Source: Thalassobium sp. R2A62 (GTDB lineage: Bacteria > Pseudomonadota > Alphaproteobacteria > Rhodobacterales > Rhodobacteraceae). Taken from it: a stretch of DNA of 64,000 nt. The stretch covers positions 2,139,211 to 2,203,210 of the forward strand of contig NZ_GG697169.2 of the NCBI RefSeq assembly GCF_000161835.1, written 5' to 3'. Positions 9,293 to 17,175 of this stretch are shown here, in pieces. A program made the position numbers and the translations under genes. The notes under the pieces are model-generated. The model ran no database searches, was not told where the DNA came from, and saw only the letters and a list, made by a program, of their open reading frames with translations. How positions within the stretch are numbered: the stretch's first letter is position 1; each line of letters begins with the position of its first letter.

Positions 9293-9327
9293 GAAAGGCG
9301 CAGTCTTCCCCATCGGCTGCGCCTTTC
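9293..9327 (+). terminator. Hairpin between the small gene and pyrF
   Basis: AAAGGCGCAG at 9294-9303 pairs with CTGCGCCTTT at 9317-9326 over a 13-base loop. The 10-bp stem ends in A and T runs and fits a Rho-independent terminator for the 8959-9255 gene. Confidence 0.7.
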
Positions 9328-9408
9328 ACCTAAATTTGTAGAGGCAATATTTGCGTCTACCCAGATCAGCAGATAGACCCCCATCAACGTTCAAAAGGGG
9401 ACTTTGAT

Positions 9409-10101
9409 ATGGCTGACGATCGTCTCATTCTAGCACTAGACACACCAAACGCGATTGTAGGTCTCGAATTGGCCAAACGCTTGGGCGATGCTGTTTCATT
9501 CTACAAAATTGGCCTTGGAATGCTGACAGGCGGTGGTCTTGCTCTCGCAAACGAGCTCAAGCACGAACACGGCAAGAAGATCTTTCTCGACATGAAGCTC
9601 TTTGACATCGGTGCCACAGTCGAAGCCGCGGTGCGTGGCCTCGTGCAATTTGATCTCGATTTCTTGACCGTTCATGGCGATCCTCATGTGGTTCGCGCGG
9701 CCCAAGAGGGTGCAGCCGGTTCAAACACCAAGATCCTAGCCGTCACGATTCTGACCTCGCTCGACCGTGCCGATTTGGACGGCGCATTGATCAAGGACGG
9801 CGCGATCACTGACCTCGTTCAAGAACGCGCGGGTCTGGCCCTTTCAAATGGTGCAGACGGCGTCATCGCGTCCCCCAAAGAGGCCGCGTTGATCCGCGCC
9901 CTCCCCGAAGCCGAGGAAAAACTGATCGTCACTCCGGGTGTTCGGCCCGCAGGGGCAGATTTGGATGATCAAAAGCGGGTGGCGACACCTGCGCACGCGA
10001 TCTCGAACGGGGCCGATCATATCGTTGTAGGGCGCCCCATTTGGCAAGCTGACGATCCGCGCGCTGCGGCTGAGGCGATCGTCGCCGAACTGAATAGTTG
10101 A
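9409..10101 (+). CDS. pyrF: Orotidine 5'-phosphate decarboxylase
   Basis: This cytosolic enzyme makes UMP from OMP, the last step of de novo pyrimidine synthesis. The 230-residue product has the normal length for the short bacterial type. The active-site signature reads FLDMKLFDIGATV with Asp61, Lys63 and Asp66, a variant of the usual D-x-K-x2-D-I-P. TPGVRPAGAD near residue 185 and VVGRPIW near 208 bind the substrate phosphate. AGGGG lies upstream of the ATG. The gene stands between two small genes that share a motif. Confidence 0.97.
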   Translation: MADDRLILALDTPNAIVGLELAKRLGDAVSFYKIGLGMLTGGGLALANELKHEHGKKIFLDMKLFDIGATVEAAVRGLVQFDLDFLTVHGDPHVVRAAQEGAAGSNTKILAVTILTSLDRADLDGALIKDGAITDLVQERAGLALSNGADGVIASPKEAALIRALPEAEEKLIVTPGVRPAGADLDDQKRVATPAHAISNGADHIVVGRPIWQADDPRAAAEAIVAELNS

Positions 10102-10236
10102 TCCACACTTCACCAATTCATCAACGAAATATCACAGGTCCGTGCGGCCTTCTCCCGTTCAGACAACCTGTTCCTAAGTTGATTTGTAATGACACGCGCG
10201 GATGTCGCGTTCAGATCAAATGATGGAGCAAGACCA

Positions 10237-10449
10237 ATGAGTGCATATAAAGTAGGTGATATTCGTTACAACGCCCGCGCAGGTGCCTTTGAGGCCGGTG
10301 TGGATATCGTCAAAGACGGCACAACTTACCGCTATCCCTGTAGCGTCGGGGGGCCGATGACAATGGAGCCGGCTCAGGTGACCGCAGCCTTGGCACGCCA
10401 TGGCGCGCCGCAATCGGGTGTCAGTGCCGATCTGATGTCCAGCATCTAA
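10237..10449 (+). CDS. Small protein with YNA-x4-FEA motif, downstream of pyrF
   Basis: The 70-residue protein begins MSAYKVGDIRYNARAG. It shares K5-V6, the YNA triplet (11-13), the FEA triplet (18-20) and a following R-Y-P-C-S with the protein encoded at 8959-9255, where these read YNA, FEA and R-V-P-A-S. I infer common descent, but no function is known to me. The ATG at 10237 is chosen over upstream in-frame starts because GGAG lies about nine bases before it. A perfect palindromic terminator follows directly. Confidence 0.7.
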   Translation: MSAYKVGDIRYNARAGAFEAGVDIVKDGTTYRYPCSVGGPMTMEPAQVTAALARHGAPQSGVSADLMSSI

Positions 10450-10454
10450 AAACA

Positions 10455-10482
10455 AAAGGCCGCTCTGATCAGAGCGGCCTTT
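10455..10482. terminator. Perfect palindromic bidirectional terminator
   Basis: AAAGGCCGCTCTGA and its exact complement TCAGAGCGGCCTTT form a 14-base palindrome arm between two convergent genes, with A-rich and T-rich ends suitable for both directions. Confidence 0.85.
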
Positions 10483-10503
10483 GTCGTTACATATCCCGAT
10501 GCA

Positions 10504-10776
10504 TCAGTCGTTGATGTCCGTATCCCACAATTTGACCTGACCCTTTTCCAGTCGGAAAAAGCGGCGCAGCAAGAGCACGGCACCCAACGACACCACGGCG
10601 AACAAGACGATCGACCACGCGAGCGATAGCCCAGCGCCTGTCGCTGCGACGACGATCGCCATGAATGCGGCACCAATTGCAAAACCCAGAGCAAAGAAAC
10701 CCGGTGCCAGCACCTCAAGAATAGCAAGGATCAACGCAAGGCTGGCCCACGCCCACCATTCTGTCCAAAGTGTCAT
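10504..10776 (-). CDS. NfeD-like short membrane protein
   Basis: The 90-residue protein has an N-terminal tryptophan-rich start, two or three hydrophobic segments (about 10-50 and 53-72) and a short cytosolic tail. This matches the short NfeD form, which is genetically paired with stomatin-type SPFH proteins. Here its start overlaps the stop of the SPFH gene by one base, the usual operon order. It lacks the soluble OB-fold part of longer NfeD proteins or keeps only a trace of it. It may help organise membrane microdomains; the molecular role is unclear. Confidence 0.85.
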   Translation of the reverse strand: MTLWTEWWAWASLALILAILEVLAPGFFALGFAIGAAFMAIVVAATGAGLSLAWSIVLFAVVSLGAVLLLRRFFRLEKGQVKLWDTDIND

Positions 10777-11669
10777 TACGACCGTCCCTTCAACATGTTA
10801 AACGCGTTGCCGAACGCTTGGATTGCATCGGCAGGTACTACGATTGTTTGCTTGCCCGAACCGTTGCCCAACACTGTCAGCGCTTCGACCTGTTTAAGAG
10901 CAACCTGATACTGCGCAGCCTCTAGGCCGTTCTCGGCGATCGCATCCGCGACAACCTCGGTGGCATAGGCTTCGGCGTCCGCTTGGATGCGGCGCGCTTT
11001 GGCCGTTTGCTCGGCGGCATAGAGATCAGCATCAGCCTGCAATTCGACTGCGCGTTTCTTACCTTCAGCCTCGGTCACTTGCGCACGACGCGCACGTTCG
11101 GCGTTCAACTGCTGCAACATGGCTGCACGCGTTTGCTGATCCAGATTCACGTCTAGGATTTCGGCGCGTGTCACCTCGATCCCCCAATCGTCAACCTGTG
11201 CGGCCAATTGGGTTTGAATCGCGGAAATCAGCTGTGACCGGTTTGACTGAACTTGGTCCAATTCCATCCGGCCAATTTCAGAACGCACAATGCCAGCAAC
11301 AGTCGTCGAAATCGCCGCATCTACATCACGGATACGGTACACTGTCTTTTCCGGCTCGGTGATGCGGTAGAACACCGATGTATCAACCTGCACCAACACG
11401 TTGTCCGACGTGATCGCGTCCTGCGTCATTGTCGGCAGCTGCCGCTCAAGGATCGAGATCTTGTGCGCCACCTTGTCCAAGAACGGCACAATAACATTGA
11501 AGCCAGGCCCAAGCACCGAACGTAGGCGCCCAAACCGCTCAACAACGAACTTTTGCGATTGAGGCACGATGCGAACACCGGCAAAAATACAAATGATGAT
11601 GAACGCCGCCAGCAACAGCAAAACGCCGTTCTGCGACAAGAAATTTAATGCGAACTGCTCAATGTCCAT
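10776..11669 (-). CDS. SPFH/Band 7 (stomatin-like, paraslipin) protein
   Basis: The 297-residue protein has an N-terminal transmembrane segment (about 12-35), an SPFH domain (VPQSQKFVVERFGR onward) and a long alanine- and glutamate-rich helix (about 185-255) typical of the oligomerising coiled coil of stomatins. Members form rings in the inner membrane and scaffold membrane proteins or proteases. The NfeD partner follows with a one-base overlap. In E. coli the equivalent protein is QmcA; orthology is likely but not proven here. Confidence 0.9.
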   Translation of the reverse strand: MDIEQFALNFLSQNGVLLLLAAFIIICIFAGVRIVPQSQKFVVERFGRLRSVLGPGFNVIVPFLDKVAHKISILERQLPTMTQDAITSDNVLVQVDTSVFYRITEPEKTVYRIRDVDAAISTTVAGIVRSEIGRMELDQVQSNRSQLISAIQTQLAAQVDDWGIEVTRAEILDVNLDQQTRAAMLQQLNAERARRAQVTEAEGKKRAVELQADADLYAAEQTAKARRIQADAEAYATEVVADAIAENGLEAAQYQVALKQVEALTVLGNGSGKQTIVVPADAIQAFGNAFNMLKGRS

Positions 11670-11740
11670 AGTGTTTGTCCCCTCGTTCTATGCACAACAT
11701 ATAGGAACAGTTCACGCGGATTTGAAGTGTTATCGCAAGA

Positions 11741-13189
11741 TCACCCCACCAAACTCGGCAGCCACAGGACAATCGCGGGAAACGCAACAAGCAGCGCAAT
11801 CGTAATCGCATCGGCGATGAAAAACGGTGTCACACCTTTGAACACGTCCTGCACGCTGAGGTCATCACGCACACCAGCAACAACAAAGCAATTCAGGCCA
11901 ATGGGTGGCGTGATTAAACAGAACTCGGCCATTTTCACGACCAAGATACCGAACCAAATTGCACACATTGGCCCCGACATCCCAAACGCACTGTCAGCCG
12001 CAGCGACCGCATCGCCACCGTTCAAGGCTATCACAGCTGGATAAACGACAGGCAAGGTCAGCAACAACATTCCAATCGCATCCATGAACATCCCCAAGAC
12101 CGCATAGGCCAACAGGATCATCACAAGCGTCAGCATCGGCGATTGTTCCAGCGAGGTGATCCAATCAGAAAACGCACCCGGCAGGTCTGCAAAGCCGAGG
12201 AACCGAACGTAAATCAGAACACCCCAGATGATGGTAAAGATCATCACTGACAACTTGGCCGTCTCGAGCAAGGCTGACTTGAGTTGTGGCCAACGCATCC
12301 CTTGGTAGAGCGCCATAAGCAGGACAACAAACGCGCCCAATGCGCCACCCTCAGTCGGTGTGCCCCACGCGTCGCCCCCGATGATCGTATCAATCTCGGC
12401 TCCAAACAGGCTGATCGTCTGCGGGATGGGATTGTAGACAAAGAACAGGATCGTCACGACGACAAAGAAAATCGGAAAGGCGGGCAAAAGGGACGTAAAC
12501 CGCTCGCCCCAAGTAAAGCCGCGCACGGGTGGTCCGAACTTGGGCAGTGCCACAGCCAAGGCTACGATCAATGCACCATAAACAATGGCTGAGAAAACAC
12601 CGGGGATAAAACCTGCGAGCAACAGCTTGCCCACGTCTTGTTCCACAATGATCGCGTAGATGACGAGGATGGCAGACGGTGGGATCAAAGAGGCCAGCGT
12701 GCCACCTGCCGCAACAACACCCGCAGCAAAGCGTTTGTCGTAGCCGTTCTTGAGCATTTCGGGGATCGCGATACGCGCAAACACCGCCGCCGTCGCAACG
12801 GATGCACCAGACACCGCCGCAAAGCCCGCCGTCGCAAAAACGGTCGATACTGCGAGACCGCCAGGCAACCAGCCGACCCACCGTTTCGCCGCTTCGAACA
12901 GCGCCTTGGTGAGACCTGCGTAGTAAGCGAGGTATCCAATCATAATGAATGTCGGGATCAACGACAGCGCCTGTGACGACACCTTGGAATGGGGCACCTG
13001 CCCCGCCGTTTTGGTGGCCACTGTCAGCGCCCAACCAAAGTCATCCAGACCATAGTCCTTTTTGGCCCAGAAAATCCAAACCAAACCAACGAGGCCAGCG
13101 AGACTCGCAGCAAACGCCACGCGCATGCCCAACACAACAAGCGCCAACATCCCAACAGAGACGGCGATACCGATATCAATAGGTTCCAT
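11741..13189 (-). CDS. dctM: TRAP transporter large permease (DctM)
   Basis: The 482-residue protein is a polytopic membrane protein of the DctM family, with repeated glycine-rich helices such as FATAGFAAVSGASVATAA (about 117-134) and LIPPSAILVIYA (about 168). It forms the sodium-driven transport channel of a tripartite ATP-independent periplasmic transporter with the small subunit and binding protein encoded upstream. Its ATG overlaps the dctQ stop (TAATG). It is somewhat longer than the usual 425-450 residues. Substrate is not given by this subunit. Confidence 0.93.
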   Translation of the reverse strand: MEPIDIGIAVSVGMLALVVLGMRVAFAASLAGLVGLVWIFWAKKDYGLDDFGWALTVATKTAGQVPHSKVSSQALSLIPTFIMIGYLAYYAGLTKALFEAAKRWVGWLPGGLAVSTVFATAGFAAVSGASVATAAVFARIAIPEMLKNGYDKRFAAGVVAAGGTLASLIPPSAILVIYAIIVEQDVGKLLLAGFIPGVFSAIVYGALIVALAVALPKFGPPVRGFTWGERFTSLLPAFPIFFVVVTILFFVYNPIPQTISLFGAEIDTIIGGDAWGTPTEGGALGAFVVLLMALYQGMRWPQLKSALLETAKLSVMIFTIIWGVLIYVRFLGFADLPGAFSDWITSLEQSPMLTLVMILLAYAVLGMFMDAIGMLLLTLPVVYPAVIALNGGDAVAAADSAFGMSGPMCAIWFGILVVKMAEFCLITPPIGLNCFVVAGVRDDLSVQDVFKGVTPFFIADAITIALLVAFPAIVLWLPSLVG

Positions 13190-13821
13190 TAGTCGCGTCC
13201 CCCCGACACGGATTGCGCTTCTCGGGCCGCTTGTTCAGCAGCACTTTCGACCAATGGCACAGCAACAGGTCGGTCTAGTCCCAGCACGAATGCGCGGCCG
13301 TAACCCCACAGCTGCAATGCCAACCTCATCACCAACACACTGAACGCGACAGGCGCCAACAACTTGGCTGGCCAAATCGGCAGATTGATGTCCATCGAAC
13401 TGTCGCGGCTCCACAAAACAGCACCAAAATCGAAGGATCGTTGAAAGTGGGACCAAGTGCCCCACACGAGCAAAACCATCAGAATGAACACGGCCAGTGT
13501 CGTGATGAACTCAGCGAGCCACAACACTCGCCCGCGCAAGGCACCGACGAGGATGTCCATGCGGATGTGGCCACCGTTTCTCTGGGTATATGCAACACCC
13601 ATGAACGCGATCAGCGGCATCGCCTGTTCAATCCAATCCACATAGCCGGGCAACGGATTGCCAAACAGATTGCGCCCTGTGACTTGAATAACAGCCAAGA
13701 TCATCAACGAAAAAACAGCAAAGCCACTGAGCAAGGCAAACACGGTTTCTAACCTGTGCAGCACTTGATCCAGTCGGCTAAGCCGCGTGCTATCTTCTAG
13801 CACCGATGCAGCACCCGCCAT
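13189..13821 (-). CDS. dctQ: TRAP transporter small permease (DctQ)
   Basis: The 210-residue protein has four hydrophobic helices (about 30-55, 65-85, 105-130, 150-172), as in DctQ proteins, with short soluble extensions at both ends. It completes the TRAP membrane complex with DctM, whose start overlaps its stop. An AGGAG ribosome site precedes the ATG. The gene for the binding protein ends 65 bases upstream in the same direction. Confidence 0.9.
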   Translation of the reverse strand: MAGAASVLEDSTRLSRLDQVLHRLETVFALLSGFAVFSLMILAVIQVTGRNLFGNPLPGYVDWIEQAMPLIAFMGVAYTQRNGGHIRMDILVGALRGRVLWLAEFITTLAVFILMVLLVWGTWSHFQRSFDFGAVLWSRDSSMDINLPIWPAKLLAPVAFSVLVMRLALQLWGYGRAFVLGLDRPVAVPLVESAAEQAAREAQSVSGGRD

Positions 13822-13886
13822 GGGACCACTCCTGTAGGAGAAAGAGAGATTGCCGCCCCAAACTCAGTCGGGACGGCGAAGGGAGA

Positions 13887-14897
13887 TTACATGCCTTCGG
13901 CAACCATTCCGGTCACGAGGTCATACAACTCTTGTGCAGGCAGACCTGCAGCTGTGTTTGCTTCGATCCACGCATTCGCAGCAGGCGCCGCAGCAGCCTC
14001 TTTGAACGCAGCAATCTCGCCGTCAGTGAACGTCACCTGAGTGATGCCTTTTTCTTCGAGCAGCGGGCCCCAAGCATCCATCGTTTTGGTGTTGTAGGAC
14101 TCGATGTAATAGTTGAGCGCCTCATCAATGGACGATGTCAGGGCTTCGCGGTGCGCGTCGCTCAGATCAGCAAGTGCGTCCGAGTTTGCAACAACAGGGC
14201 AGTTCACTGTGCCGGGGTTCAGGTTTGTGGTCCACCACTCGGCGTTCTCAACTGTGCCGAACGACATGTGCGCGTGGGGGGCAAAGCTCACTGCCTTAAC
14301 CACACCGCTGTCCATCGCCTGACGCACTTCGGTTGCGGACATCGATGTTGGTACCGCACCAACAGTTTCCATCGCAGCACCGATACCACCGGTTGCACGT
14401 ACGCTCATGCCTTCGAAATCGGCCAGCGTTGCAGGCGCATCACCGACACCCACGATGTTGTACTGTGGCAGAGGCGACGGCATCAACAGTGTCGCGTTCC
14501 AACGCGCAAGGTCTTCAACAACAGCAGGGTGCTGATAGACGGCCATCGCAATGTCGCGCTCCATCTCGAGGCTGCTCACTCCGAGGAACGGAAGCTCCAT
14601 CACTGTGATCGATGGGTTCTTGTCACGGTGATAGCCCGCACAGAACTGTGCCATCTCGAATGCACCGATGGAAATACCGTCAAGATTTTCACGGTTCTTG
14701 GACAGACCGCCATAGCTGATGTTCAATGTGAAATCGCCACCGGTCTTTTCGCTTACCAATTCGGCCAGCTTTTCTACGTGCTCGGTAAAGGCGCGACGCT
14801 TGCCCCATAGGGAAACGTTCCACTCGGTTGCCATCGCTTCACCAGCAAAAGCCACACAGATTGCAGTCGCCGCGGTACGGCTCAGAAGTTTTTTCAT
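13887..14897 (-). CDS. dctP: TRAP transporter substrate-binding protein (DctP)
   Basis: The 336-residue protein starts with a Sec signal peptide (MKKLLSRTAATAICVAF, cleavage near AMA-TE) and continues as a periplasmic binding protein of the DctP family. The region MSVRATGG near residue 177 corresponds to the conserved arginine that holds the substrate carboxylate, so an organic acid is the likely ligand. GGAGGA precedes the start. It lies upstream of dctQ and dctM and downstream of the dctBD sensor-regulator pair, which favours dicarboxylate or related acid uptake, but the exact substrate is unknown. Confidence 0.9.
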   Translation of the reverse strand: MKKLLSRTAATAICVAFAGEAMATEWNVSLWGKRRAFTEHVEKLAELVSEKTGGDFTLNISYGGLSKNRENLDGISIGAFEMAQFCAGYHRDKNPSITVMELPFLGVSSLEMERDIAMAVYQHPAVVEDLARWNATLLMPSPLPQYNIVGVGDAPATLADFEGMSVRATGGIGAAMETVGAVPTSMSATEVRQAMDSGVVKAVSFAPHAHMSFGTVENAEWWTTNLNPGTVNCPVVANSDALADLSDAHREALTSSIDEALNYYIESYNTKTMDAWGPLLEEKGITQVTFTDGEIAAFKEAAAAPAANAWIEANTAAGLPAQELYDLVTGMVAEGM

Positions 14898-15020
14898 TGT
14901 ATTCCTCCCAGAAACGGACCGGAATCGATCCTTGGACGTAGGCTAGCCCAGCGCATTGGATTCCCAAACAGAAGAAAACCGCGCGTCACCTGCGCATTCA
15001 CCTGCGGAAATCCGCATAGC

Positions 15021-15050
15021 AAAAAGGGCCACCCGATTGGGCGACCCTTT
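15021..15050 (-). terminator. Terminator of the 15081-15419 gene
   Basis: AAAGGG pairs with CCCTTT and, inside, CCC with GGG across GATT, interrupted by a 3-base internal loop. On the minus strand the stem is followed by five T. It separates the small secreted-protein gene from dctP. Confidence 0.75.
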
Positions 15051-15080
15051 CCTGTTTGGGGGAAACAGAGAGTTCAGTAC

Positions 15081-15419
15081 TTAGAAGCGGTCGACGTCGA
15101 TCTCTTTGTCGGCCAGAATTTCACCGCTGTTCGATTTGAGCACAGCGTAGACGTCGTTGATCAGACGTGGACCGGCAATGACTGCAACGTCAGAGTTTGC
15201 ACCAGCGTGTACTGTGGTTGTGCCGAGCAGCTCGCCAACAACGTCGTTGTTATAGTCATAAAGCTCGATCACGCCGTCAGTTGCCGAGCGAACGACGCCC
15301 AATTCAACCCGTGCATTGTCGCTGTGGACACGGTCCAAAGAGAAGTAAGAGACGTCAGCGGATGCCAAAGTTACGGAACCCAGAACGGCAGCGAGAGCGA
15401 TTGCAAATGTCTCAGTCAT
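15081..15419 (-). CDS. Small secreted protein, function unknown
   Basis: The 112-residue protein has a short N-terminal signal-like segment (MTETFAIALAAVLGSVTLASA) and an exported domain of about 90 residues rich in valine, aspartate and beta-type pattern, without cysteines. I do not recognise a family. It has its own ribosome site (AAAGGA) and its own terminator, so it is probably expressed separately, although it sits between the dctBD pair and the dctPQM transporter on the same strand. A role related to the transporter is possible only by position. Confidence 0.7.
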   Translation of the reverse strand: MTETFAIALAAVLGSVTLASADVSYFSLDRVHSDNARVELGVVRSATDGVIELYDYNNDVVGELLGTTTVHAGANSDVAVIAGPRLINDVYAVLKSNSGEILADKEIDVDRF

Positions 15420-15852
15420 GATTTTAGTCCTTTGATTTGGTTACGTTTAAGTATGTTAGGGCAGCGACTCGATCCGGTGCTCTTGGCTGTTCCGAACCTC
15501 GTTGGCTCGCTGAGATGAATTGAATTTGGGGCACAAACCGGCTCAGTGAAAGGTCGGGACGATCACGAAAAAACGACCCCCTCGTGACCCCATACCCCCC
15601 TTGACACAGCGGGGATGTTTGACAGGTCGGGGGTTCGGTGTGGCTCTGCACAGACCGCGCAACACAAATGCACATAAAACCCCGTTTTGGGGCCAATTTG
15701 CTGCAACATCGCTCACGGAAAAAACCGACGCGCAAAGACGTGAGCGCCCAAGTATTTCACGCCATCGCGCCCATGTGAGAGTTTTGTTTCAGCCTCTCTC
15801 GGCTGCGCGATCCGCCACGACCACGCGTGAGCGGTTTGTCACATTCAAAGCG
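15420..15852. other. Intergenic stretch of 433 bases
   Basis: This lies between the small secreted-protein gene and dctD. Open frames here (for example 15424-15735 minus) have no family resemblance and unusual composition, so I treat them as noise. A stretch of C-rich sequence at about 15575-15600 is the only local peculiarity. The promoter of the small gene must lie near its right-hand start, but no clear boxes stand out. Confidence 0.45.
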
Positions 15853-17175
15853 TTACAAAAGCGCGTCTTTATCCAAATCAAGCTTAACTATCTTCTCGTT
15901 TAGCGTTCTGCGCCCGATTCCAAGTGCCTCAGCGACCGCATCCATACGACCAGAATGCGCAGAAATCGCATTTCCAATCATTTGACGCTCAAATGCCGCC
16001 ACAGCCTCGCGCAATGTGCCCGGTAAATCCTCTACACTTTCATCTCCAGACAGCGCTTGGGCCACGGATCCGCGTCCTCGACGCGCCGCAAGAACCCGCC
16101 GTTCGGCAACATGCCTCAGTTCACGGACATTTCCGGGCCAATCATGCGCCAACAGCGCGCTCATGTCCTCGGGTGTGATCGTCGGTGGGTTGGTTTCATA
16201 GACTGCCGCACTCTGTGCCGCGAAATGTGTATAAAGAAGTGCGATGTCGGAACGCCGATCTCGCAAGGTCGGCAGCGACACCTGATGCGTGTTCAACCGA
16301 AACAGCAGGTCGGCGCGAAACGTCTCGGCGCGCACGGCCGCCTCTAGGTCGGTGTTGGTTGCCGAAATGATGTGTGCATCGACCACCACGCTTTGGGTTG
16401 CGCCAACTGGCAACACCTCGGACGCCTCAATGACCCGCAGCAGTTGCGCCTGCACAATCGATGGGCATGCACCAATTTCATCTAGAAACAGCGTGCCGCC
16501 ATCAGCCACAGCCATCAAACCTTGGGACGCGGTGTCGCCAAACATGATCGTCGCAAACTTATCCGGTGGCAGGGTCGCACAATTGACCACGACAAACGGG
16601 CCCACAGCGTTTGGCCCCAAATCATGCAGCGCACGCGCGACCAGCTCTTTGCCAGTACCCGTCTCACCGCGCAGCATCACAGGGCCACGCACATCAACGA
16701 GGTCTAGAATGTCCTCGCGCAAATCCCGCACCTCGGGCGTTTCCCCCAACAACACGCGATCAAGACCCGACAACTCAGACAAACGAAGCCGAAGCCGTGC
16801 ACTTTGATGGCTCAGCCGGTGCTGTTCGGCGGCATGATCTAGGATCGTCAATAGACGCCTTGGATCAAATGGCTTTTCCAGAAATGAATAGGCACCAGCG
16901 TGGATCGCATCCACGGCCATAGGAATATCGCCATGCGCGGTTATGACGACAACGGGCGGCGCATCACTTGGCCGCACGTCGAGCAGCGACAGACCGCCCT
17001 GCCCCGGCATCCGAACATCCGTCAGAATAACATCCGGTGAAAACTGCTTGGCCATCTCTGCGACCCGCTCGGCGCGGTTAACGCTTCGAACGTCCCATCC
17101 CGCAGATTCGAGCAGGTCCTCGAGAGAGGCACGCATTTCGCGATCATCATCGGCCACAACAACGCGGTAACTCAT
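15853..17175 (-). CDS. dctD: DctD-type response regulator lacking the GAFTGA motif
   Basis: The 440-residue protein has a receiver domain (1-120, phosphorylation site Asp53 in LTDVRMPG), an AAA+ domain (Walker A GETGTGKE at 170-177, Walker B GGTLFLDEIG at 226-235) and a Fis-type helix-turn-helix (about 395-435, ending ALGIGRRTLNEKI). Where sigma-54 activators carry GAFTGA, the sequence is shortened to FGDTASQGL (212-220), so contact with sigma-54 is unlikely. Loss of this loop is known in Rhodobacter NtrC, which works with sigma-70. It overlaps dctB by four bases and lies upstream of the TRAP genes, its likely target. Confidence 0.88.
   Translation of the reverse strand: MSYRVVVADDDREMRASLEDLLESAGWDVRSVNRAERVAEMAKQFSPDVILTDVRMPGQGGLSLLDVRPSDAPPVVVITAHGDIPMAVDAIHAGAYSFLEKPFDPRRLLTILDHAAEQHRLSHQSARLRLRLSELSGLDRVLLGETPEVRDLREDILDLVDVRGPVMLRGETGTGKELVARALHDLGPNAVGPFVVVNCATLPPDKFATIMFGDTASQGLMAVADGGTLFLDEIGACPSIVQAQLLRVIEASEVLPVGATQSVVVDAHIISATNTDLEAAVRAETFRADLLFRLNTHQVSLPTLRDRRSDIALLYTHFAAQSAAVYETNPPTITPEDMSALLAHDWPGNVRELRHVAERRVLAARRGRGSVAQALSGDESVEDLPGTLREAVAAFERQMIGNAISAHSGRMDAVAEALGIGRRTLNEKIVKLDLDKDALL

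Noticed and set aside
15424-15735. Minus-strand frame in the 433-base intergenic stretch
   Set aside because: No ribosome site, cysteine- and arginine-rich odd composition, no similarity to known families.
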